Below, piece after piece: positions 45,873 to 57,200 of a stretch of DNA of 64,000 nucleotides. This DNA comes from Carposina sasakii. Lineage: Eukaryota > Arthropoda > Insecta > Lepidoptera > Carposinidae. The notes under the pieces are model-generated. The model was not told the DNA's origin, ran no database searches, and saw nothing but the letters and a program-made list of their open reading frames with translations. How positions within the stretch are numbered: position 1 is the stretch's first letter; the number at the start of each line of letters is the position of its first letter. The stretch spans positions 930,001 through 994,000 of the forward strand of contig CP053160.1 of NCBI GenBank assembly GCA_014607495.2, written 5' to 3'. The position numbers and the translations under genes are program-made.

Positions 45873-48800
45873 CTAAAGTTAAAAAAAGTAACACTAATAC
45901 AACCAAAGCCTCTTGGTACTTATCCCTACTTTCACTAAGGGTCGTCAAACTGTGTCATTGTGTGACAAGGGGGTGGGAGCGGCCTAAATTTCGTGACATC
46001 ACATTTTCATTCAATAATCTCTAAACATAAATTTGCAAAAAAGCTAAATGTGACGTCACACTAGGGAGGGGGGCGTCTCACAAATGTGACCAGCTGTGAC
46101 AAGGAGGGGGAAGGGGCAAATAATCTTGAAATTCGTGTGACGTAATTTATGGATGACCCCTAACCTATATGGTGCGTTTTTATTATTTAGGTATTCCAGT
46201 GCCGATGCGGGGCTTCACTAGAATACATCGGCTGCATCTCCTTCCGTGCATATCATAAGAGTCGACTAAGGAACAAGGACAATCTCCCAGATGATTTTAT
46301 TTTTATTTATTTCTCCCTTATCACCATCATTACAGACATTAACCCATCGAGCTGATGATGAGCTAACAACTTGTCACTAAACATGAACATCTATCCCCGC
46401 TGTGCTAACGTGACTGAGGGATCACCCTAATGATCCTGCAGTTCTAGCTACCCCAGTTCGGAAACACAGCTTTATCTATATGTCGTCGTCGTCTTCGTCT
46501 TCAGCCTATTGCAGTCCACTGCTGGACGTAGGTCTCCCCCAGGGCACGCCACAAGGCTACTGCCATAGGGGGTTTTGTCCATAGTCACCACGCTGGGAAG
46601 GCGGGTTGGTGACAGCAGTATGATTTTCGGACTATGTTGTCAGCACGAGAGACGCTGCTGCCCACCTCCAGGAAACCCTTAAAACTATCTAGCTAAACTG
46701 TGAAATACCGGCGTATACCCAGCCAAGGTCGCGGGTTGGATGCAGGCTGCTTCCGACCGGTCGGAATGGAGGTTATTGGGGTAGGCCTATGTTTAGCAGT
46801 GGTCTTTTCAAGGCTGATAATGATGATGATATAATATAATACCTATCAACATACTTGCTAGGTTTCTGCACAATTGTAGATATCTTCTCTCGACCGGGAG
46901 CTTTCTTGGCAAGACGTTTTCGTTTATTTGCATTTTGTTTGAGCTGTAGCATATATTCCGGGACTTCGCAACCTGACTGCTTCATTACTGACGCGATACT
47001 GTGGAAATAAGATGGATATAAAACAGATACAGACTATCTCACTCCTTCTGATATAGAGTAAGCGAGACAGTGATAATATACAGTGATAATATAAAAAAGT
47101 CTTACATTATATTTTGAAGGTCTCCAAATTAACTGTCCGTAATTAAATAAACTAATTAAATAAATAACTTAATTTACTTAATGCCAACATTGCCACATAC
47201 ATACATTCACTCGAAATACATAAAGCCTCCTTCTGACTCAGTCGGGTAACAACATGGAGAAAAAATAAAAGAGCAATAGCGGCTAAGTATATTTTTATAC
47301 AAAAATAGTGTGCCGCGGAGCGGGGGTGAAGTATGGGACGAGGGGAGTATTGAACACTGTAGCCCTGCCCATTTACATAGAAACCACCTTGTAGTGACTA
47401 GTCAAACTACTTGCTCATTATCAATATGGTTCAAGATTGTTTTACTAGTGCAATTACTCATCGCTAGATGGCAATATTATACTATGTTTTAGTAAAAAAA
47501 TACCCTGATAAAAGCTAGTGTCTTTGTAATTTTAATACGGTTACATTTCGGAGCACAAGCGTGTGGTTACAGCTACTGCGTTACACTGGCGCTGAAGCTC
47601 CGCCCCTATCATGACGTCATGGCCTTACGATTGCCACACGACTCACTTAATAGTCCCACCTTCTCTTTTATACCTTCTTCATGGGTAACAAGCTTAGAAA
47701 CCTACCTCCTAAGGTTGGTGACGTCGTCTTGTGTAAAGAAAGTAATCGCTTTTCCACGTTGCCCGGCCCGACCTGCTCTACCTATTCTGTAATAAATAAT
47801 AATGTAAAAATAATAAAAAACGCGTCAGCCTACTGCAGTCCACTGCTGGACGTAGGCCTCCCCCGGGGCACGCCAAATGGCTACTGTCATACCTATACAG
47901 TCTTTTGGTTGCCACCCTTAACGAAGGGTACTTACTCTATACATCAAATAAAGTAAGTTTATGCTAAAAAAAATTGTGGGAAACAATGTAAATTTGGTTG
48001 GGCGAAATTTATAGTGTCCAGTGTTTATGCTAGTTTTATCATAGACAGACATTAATTATTTCTCGTGAAGAATTTTTGCTATGCACGTCTATGTGCATTT
48101 GTGCAGAAAAACGCAGTCTATTTACTCAACTTTGGACCCTAATATCTTGGGAACCAGACACTTCCCAGGTATGCTTCCATGGAGAAAAATGATCGTGATG
48201 ATGAGGAGATTCCGTAGTTTTCGGGAACGTTGACGACCAAAAATCACCCTGTATGTGGGGATTATAAACAATTAAACAGTTTGGCATAAACTTACTTTAT
48301 TTGATGTATTCTCTATCTCTTTCCATCCCTGTCAGATCTGTATCACTACGCTCCATTTACACGCATACCTCTGCGTTAAGGGTGGCAGAAACATAATGAA
48401 AAAACATCCTAGCGCTGGTCTTCTGTTGGAACCGATAGTGACGTCATGCATGTCTACTAAGCAAAAAGAATATATACATACATTCCCGTGATCTCCTCAT
48501 CATCACGTATATGGAAGCATAAGTTTAAAATATTAGGGTTCATTAACATTTTTCGCATAAATGTGCGTGTAGCAAGATTTTTTCAATTGCAAACTGCATA
48601 AATAATTTAACCTATCCCAGAGTTTTATTAATAATATCATCAAGCAAGAAACAATCTACATACTCGTACTTGGTTCACATGAACCGTACAGTACCTGTGT
48701 ATATAAGTGATGGCGGAGTTGGGGAAGTCGTAGTTAATCACCAGGTTGACCCCACGGAAGTCGATCCCGCGACCCATCAGCTCGGTACAGATCAGCACCC

Positions 48801-50627
48801 AGATACGACCCACGCGGAAACTACGCACCACGTTGTCTCTCTGAAATATAAAGAGACACCATGAACATTGTATAAAACAATGTCTGTCCCTATCATGGAG
48901 AAGAAATAAAAGAGGAGCAGCGGCTAAGTACACTTTCATACAAAAATAGTGTGCCGCGGAGCGGGGGTGAAGTATGGGAAGAGGGGAGCATCCTTACACT
49001 GAAGCCCTGCCCATTTACATAACCACCTTGTAGTGACTAGTCAAACTACTTGCATAAGCGTCTGGTTACAGCTACTGCGTGACACACACTGGCCCTGAAG
49101 CTCCGCCCCTACCATGACGTCATTGCCTCACGATTGCCACACGACTCCTCCTCTTTTATACCTTCTCCATGGTCCTATATATGCTTGAATGTCGTCAGTC
49201 AGCCAATTACAGTCCACTGCTGGACGTAGACCTCCCACAGAGTACGTCACATGGCTCGATCTCTCGTTTTTGCCATCCAGTCACTACCAGCCGTCCTCTT
49301 TAAGTCATCGGTCCATCTGGCCGGAGGGCGCCCAACGCTACGCTTGCTTAGTTAGATCTTTTAAACTACGCAACGGATTTTGATGCCGTTTTTTGAAATA
49401 AATAGAGTGATCCAACAGGAAGGTTCATATGTATAGTATCAGCAATGCTACTGTGCGAAGCCGGGGCGGGTCGTTAGTGCAAAATATAACCATCATCATC
49501 ATAGGAGGTCCACTGCTGATTATTGATCATATGCTTTCGCATCACGTTTTCTCGCTGCAATATGACGAGACATAGAAAATATAATTAAATAATCAAGTGT
49601 ATTTGACGTTTAGATGTGAAATATCTCGCTCTTACCAAGTTCATGCTACGGGCGCTGATAACTTACCTGCGCTTGCGTTCTATCTGCGTGTATGACGTCA
49701 ACATTTATACCGTCGTATATAAGCTCCTTAAATAGCTGTTTGGCGCGGTCCTTACTTTGAACGAACACTGCAACAATATAATTAGAAATATTCTCATCTC
49801 AGCTCATCAATTTCTATACATATATATTTTTTCTATATTACATGTATAATTTTTCTATATATGTATAAAGTCAATTTATTATAATATATTTTTGCTATCT
49901 CACCCAGCACAGGAGGTCTGAGTCCTTTCTGCACGAGTTGTCTGAACGCGATGAGCTTCCCATTCTCATTACCGCAGTATAACAGCTCTTGGTCTACTAG
50001 GCTGGTAGCCGCATTTCTGTTAAAATACATTTCATCATGAATAAACATCACATTTTGAGAAGAGTTTGTTTGTTTGAACATATTAATCTCAGGAACTACA
50101 GGTCTGATTTGAAAATTTCGTTCAGTGTTAGATAGCACATTAATCGAGGAAGGCTAGGCTATAGCAACCCGCCCCGGGTTGGGTTCGTACGTTTGTAATG
50201 CCCCTATTCATGTATTGCAATAATGATTCCTTCATTTAGTTGCTAAGGATGGTGTCATTGTTGTATTTGTGCCCGAAAAGCGACGGCAGGCTCACGTCAC
50301 TTACCACGTGGGACTTAATAAGCTAAACCATACACGGTTCACTAACTAAATAAAAATGTTTGGTTCCCAAGATATTAGGGTCCAAAGTTGAGTAATCAGA
50401 CTGCGTTTTTCTGCATAAATGCACATTGACGCGCGTAACAAGATTTTTTCACGAGAAATAATTAATATCTGTCTATGAAAAAATCTAGCATAAACACTGG
50501 ACACTATAAATTTTACCCGATCAAGTATATAAATAAAATATTTACAAAATTTACATCGTGTCCCATCGTGTATAGCGTATGTACCCTTCGTTAAGGGTGG
50601 CGACGAAAAAACAACCTGTATAGGTTG

Positions 50628-50690
<63 letters not shown>

Positions 50691-51194
50691 ACCCACCTCT
50701 GTCCGACAGTAACATTGATAAGCCCGCGCATATTATGTCGACACCATTTAGCGACGGCCGGCGTATGCGTCGCACTAAACATGGCGATGCGACGCTGTTT
50801 GCTGCTCGATGACGTCATTATCTGGTCCAACTGCTGTCGGAAATCGGACTGCTCTGCCGCGGAACCCTCGAAAAGTTTGTCAGCCTCGTCAATTATCAGC
50901 CAGCGGACCCTAGAAAGGGTTGTGGAAAAGATATACATACATATATGTACAAGTATACGACTGTATACTGACACTTACGACGAGTCACAAACGCTTGGAA
51001 GAGATACTGGAGCTTAAAAGAGCTAATGAAAAACAAGAAATTTCACATCAAAGTAAAAACTAAAATATTTGAAACCTGTATTCTACCTATCCTAACCTAC
51101 GGCCGTCAGACATGGGCACTAACAAAAAATTTATGGTATGTCAACACTCAATGGAAAGAAGCATATTGGGTTTTAAAAGAATAGACACATACAC

Positions 51195-51233
<39 letters not shown>

Positions 51234-54200
51234 AGAGAGAGAGACGTCAAACTTATAACACCCCGTCGTTTTTGCGTTGGGGTTAAAAATAAGGAACTCA
51301 TACATAAGAGAAAAAACTAAAATGACAGAAATTAGTGTGAGATTTTAAAAACTAAAATGGAGTTGGATAGGCCATATGATCAGGGGACCTGACAAGTGGA
51401 GTAAAACAACAACCATCTGGTTCCCCAAAGAAGGAAAGAGAAAGAGAGGTAGACCTCCAAGGAGATGGGTGAATGCAATAGGCATGAATGGAAACGGCTG
51501 GGGGAGGCCTATACCAAATGGCAAACAGATGGGCAACATTACATAAAACAAACTTATTATTTATTTTTATACGACAGTTTGATTATTGAAGGATTATCAG
51601 AGCTTCAGGATTATTATGGAGGATCCTAAGTTACGTTTAGCATAGCGAGGGATAGATTGCTAGCTTATCGCCTGAGAGAAGGCCTCTGAGATCGTTACTC
51701 AACTCTTACGAAATGCACGGAAGAAGATGCAGCTGATGTATTCTAGTGCAGCCCCGCATCAACACAGGGAAAGATATATATATATAGTATAGTACCTACT
51801 GACCACCTTTCACTACTAACCGAACTTGTACATCTCAACTATACCCTCAAAATTGGTCAGAAGTGGCACCATGTGGTTCTATCGGCCCTTGGTGCTCTGC
51901 CTACCCCGTAAGGGATAAAGGCATATTTGTATGTATCTATGTACGTAATACCCACATATAGATAGTCAAACAATTCATAAATACATATATTATTAGAAAT
52001 CTATATGACACAAATCCTAGGGGGTGTTAAATTTTGATTCAAACTTCAATCACTCTAAAATAAATGTAGAAAATTAACTCTTTCAAAAAGCAGTATAACC
52101 ATCTCTCACCATGTATATGGTTAATAGTAATGTATGCATGAATCTTTACTTTACTATAGATATTCTTCTTCTTCTTCAGCCTGTTGCAGTCCACTGCTGG
52201 ACGTAGGCCTCCCCCAGAGCACGCCACAAGGCTACTGCCACAGGGGGAGTTTTGCCCATAGTCACCACGCTGGGCAGGCGGGTTTATAGATATTATGTAA
52301 GTAAAATAAAGTATTAAGCAGTACATACTTTTGTAATGTAATATTAACATTGTCTTGGTTGAGCAGGTAACACAGGCGGTTTGGTGTGCTGATGACAATG
52401 TCTGGAAGAAAAGAAAATTATTTAGTAACACACATATAAATACAAACAACTTGTCATTCTGATGCAAGTTTTATCAAAATCTGTTTAGTAGATTTAGCGC
52501 GAAACACTAATAATAATGTTTATAAAACTAAAAACAAACAAACATCCATTTTCACAAACTTTCACATAATAGTAGGAGTAATACATATATTCTTGTGGAC
52601 AAAGTCGCGGGTAGCTGCTAGTATTTTAATAATTAATAAATAAAAACTAAAAACAATTCAAATTGTACATGTACCTAATGTATATTTACTAATTTCAATA
52701 TGTTTAATTCAAAAGAAGAATGATTTCCCCATATTGAGTGTGACAAACATCGTCGTCCAATCAGAAATTCGTGATTTTAGTCTACTGACGGAAGGGCGGA
52801 AGGAATGGCGCCGGCGCCATTCTGTCTGTCGGGTTTGAAAATCAGTATGAAAATTATGCAAGTGTTTCGGATTTTGCAATGTTGAAATAATTTTCGTGTT
52901 TGGACTTTTGATCTTTTTATGTTATTACTGTAAGTGAACATTTTTGTGTGATTTGTGATGGATTTCAGTGTAAAGAAAAGGAGGTAGATTGAGTGTTGCA
53001 AGGTAAGTGGATATTATTTTAATATATCTACATACTTAGTTTTAGTTAAGGTAAATAATATGTGTGGTATTATGAGAACTTTTGGTGTCAAATAGGTTAT
53101 GGTTATGGTCGTTGTCGTCAGCCTATTGCAGTCCACTGCTAGACGTAGACCTCCCCAAGTGTACGCCACATGGCTCAATCTCCCGTTTTTGCCATCCAGT
53201 CACTACCAGCCGTCCTCTTTAAGTCACCGGTCCATCTGGCCGGAGGGCGCCCAACGCTACGCTTGCCGAGGCGCGGTCTCCATTAGAGAACCCGTTTACT
53301 CCACCGTCCATCGGTTCTACATTATGAGTACCTACTAATAAATTACATTCACGGAGTAATATGTACTTGTGTTCACAGGGATATTAGCCAGTGTTTGGGA
53401 CATACTTCACCACAGTCTCTCTCTGATTAATTCCTCCGTGGTCGTGGTTTACATATAGGAATAATTATGCAACAAAAAATATCTTACCACTCTTTCTAAA
53501 AGTAGCCTCTCTTTCCTTAACTTTGCTCTGCTTAACATTTCTAATGATACTACATCTCAGTTCAGTGGAGGCACTTAGTCGTAACGCTTCCCGGTGTATC
53601 TGATGTGCTAGTTCCCTCGTAGGGCACAGAATTAGGGCTCTCGGGCCCCCCTCTGGAGCCCCGAGTGTGTGGAGTAGTGGTAGGAGAAATGCTGCTGTTT
53701 TCCCTGAGCCGGTAGGTGCACAGGCAAATATTTGACGATCCTAGACAAATGTAAAGATTTTTAGAGTTGCACTAAGTATTTATACTACGATTTTTAATTA
53801 TGTAGAGTGAAAAGACATTTAGAGGGTTACCACTTTAGCGAAATAAAAAAATAGTGTTACTCCAAAATTACTCGAAATTACTTATCGATTGATCTTTTCG
53901 ATTAATTTCATGTAGCTATATTTCTGTTATAGTTAATGTTCAGAGGTCGGCTAATGTCTGAATTCCGAACTAAACATACCAAATCGACGAGGCTAAAAAT
54001 GTGTTATAGATAAAAAAAGCTATATTTCAAACTATATTATATAGATTTTTGTGTTTTATTGTTAATTTCATTAAATAAAAGAGCTGTTTTAGACATTAAG
54101 TTTGTTTGTATATATACAAATGTATTAATGAGTGAAATCACAATATCGAAAATAATAATAGTGATTCAATTAATCGCTCACAATAAAATATTACAACACT

Positions 54201-57200
54201 AATGACCAGTGGTCAGAGTAGGTATATTGATTTTACATACTTGCGTCATGATATCAAAACATGGACATGCATTTTTTCCGGAATGTACCGGAGTTTCCAA
54301 AAACTAGCAGCATAGCGTTGAGAGTATTGATACATTTTTAACTAGTTTCATGTAATAATTTCGAAGTTTCGGTATTTTTATTTTATTTTTATCATAATAA
54401 TCCGGAAACTCGGAGGCGTATCCATATTAACATATACGTTTGATGTCAATGACCTTAATTCAATATACCTACTCCGAACACTGCTAATGACACTTCTATG
54501 CTGAATGCTGCGTAGAAAAAACCGGCCAAGTGCGAGTCGGACTCGCGCACCGAGGGTTCCGTACAAACCTGCAAGGTTTACAAAGTTCGTTCATTACGAC
54601 AATCGAGTCTACGCGTTCATGAGGAAAAAAGTAATAAGTTTATATTTATTAAAAAATATATATTTTGTAATGTAACTAAAAATTTAAGGTTTTCGGAATT
54701 TTTCCTTTATGTGTGCTATAAAACGTTGCTTCATGCCAAATTTCAAGATTCTAGGTCGACTGGAAGTACCCTTTAGGTTTTGATTCCCTTGCGAGTACTT
54801 GCGAGTTTCAAAATATGCAGCTTAAATTGCTGTTTCTTTTGATTGCGTTGACATAGAAGTTTGATTTTGCTACAGCTTAAAGGTATTATAGACCTGAGTA
54901 TTTGGTATGAATTTCAATTTAATACCTCTACGCGTTTATGAGGAAATGGGTAGTAAGTTTAAAATTATTAAAAAAAAAAAATTATGTGATGTAACTAAAA
55001 ATTTATGGTTTTCGTAATTTTTCCTTTATCTATGCTATAAGACGTTGCTTCGTACCAAATTTCAAGATTCTGAGTTCACGGGAAGCACCCTGTAGGTTTT
55101 GATTCCCTTGCAAGTGTCGAAAATTTGCGGCATAAACGGCTGTATCTTTTGATTGCGTTGGCTTAGAAGTTTGATTTTTTCACAGCTTCAAGGGACAGTA
55201 GACCTGAGTAATTGATATAAATTTCAGCTTCATACCTCCACGCGTTCCTGAGAAAAAGGGTCTTGACAGACGGACGGACAGACGGACAACAAAGTGATCC
55301 TATAAGGGTTCCGTTTTTTCCTTTTGAGGTACGGAACCCTAAAAACGTATAATATAAAAAAAAATACTACAGCTGCTTCTCTTCCCGGGCATACTGTATA
55401 AGTCAGTAGAGGGACAAGAGGGTCTTGGTGTTTTGTAGGCGATCGGCTGACCACCTGTCACTACTAACCGAACTTGTCCATCTCAACTGTACCCTCAAAA
55501 TTGGTCAGAAGTGGCACCATGTGGTTCTGTCGGCCCTTGGTGCTCTGCCTACCTCATAAGGGATAAAGGCGTGATTGTAATGACACTGCACTGACAACAT
55601 TAAAAAGAAACAAAGTCAATTGTGGCTGTAATGTTACTCTACATAATTAAAAATCGGACTACAAGTACTTTTATAAACTTTATGAGTTGGCAACTTGAAT
55701 GCTAAGTCTTTTATTTTTGTGTTTTTTTTTTTTTACATTTCATATTGAACACATATTATTACATCCTTGTAGGTACAGATAATGTAGAAAAGCAAGCTCA
55801 TGATAAGCTATAATGCAAATTTTTTTATCTGGCTATTTGGTAATTTAAAAAACATAATATTAGCATCACATTAGAACTCTAATTTTCTCTTAGGTGATAA
55901 GTTAGCAACTGGTATTAATAAATGGGATTTCCTTTATGATCTTGCAGTTCCGGCTACCTCATTTTGGGAATACAACCATGTGTATAGGTATGTATGTAAC
56001 TAAAGAATAATTATTATTATTAAGGAATATCTACCTCCAACATGCAAGGCAACGCTTGTCGCTGCACCGGAGTAGGCTCGCTGTAGCCACACTGTGTGAC
56101 CGTGGCAATGAGGTCCGGAGACACACTGTACCAAGTGCGGTCAGGTCGTTGAAGTCCTTCAGGGCGGCTGGCACATGACGTCCAACAGCCTTGATGCCGT
56201 GCTCATTGCGAAAATGGTTTTGCTGAAATAAGGTTACTTAATGCTGTCAAATACTCATATAATTATACTGTACTGTGCTAACAAAAATGTATGTAAAACC
56301 TAAGAAAAGGACATACAAAATGTGAAAATTTGCTAAGCTAACTTTAAGATTCTTCCAAGCAGTGACACTTCACTGAGATAGTGTAACAGTAATAGTAGAA
56401 TCATGCGGTGTGTCAGACCTAATGTTGGTTTTGCCATAAAGGAGAACTGTGTAGCAGCTCTTCTGGATTTCGTCTTTAGGCGACTTTAACTCTTATTCTC
56501 CACATTGGTGGCTATTAAGCCCCGAATCGCTAACTTATGCCTGACAGACCGTTACAAATCGCACCTTGGGGTGGTGACCGTTGCCAAAGCAAAAGCTTTG
56601 CAATTTATTTATTTTTGGGTTGTTTAAATTCACCTCCTTTTTTGTTTGGTAGCGGTTTTATTTTTGGGGTGCGAACATAGAAAGTAACATATAATTAGAC
56701 AATCGACAAACAAGTGTTAATGCTTTCATGTCGAATAAATGATTTTGATTTGATTTGATAACATAAGCTTACAAACATGAATTTAATGCTTCATAGCATT
56801 CTCTTACAATTAATCAGTATTACTGGTATTGGTTACTCTTTGTAAGACAGCTAAACTGCAATAAAAAGCTTATTTCGACTTTTTTAGTTTTATAGGTACA
56901 GGCATGAACATATAAAGAACGGACATAATGCTGTCACTACACAGATTGAAGCACTGAAATGGCGGCGCGTTGGGCATGTGTGTGTCTTTTCCAGTAGGCG
57001 CCTAGCTTACTATGGTTTGTATGTGTGTGTGTGATTAACGCGTCAATACACATCCCTACTCCATGGAATATAGTTGCTGAGCTTACTATGAATGCATCAC
57101 TTTGTGTAGTCACAACCCTCTGTCTGTTATTCTTTATATGTTCATGGGTACAGGTCTACAAGTAAATAAAGCAGGAATTACCTCTTCCAGTTCAAGTTTC

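Noticed and set aside
50591..51017. Long ORFs through the TG tract (poly-VC and poly-HT)
   Set aside because: They are microsatellite translations joined to the shadow or extension of DDX52 exon 6.
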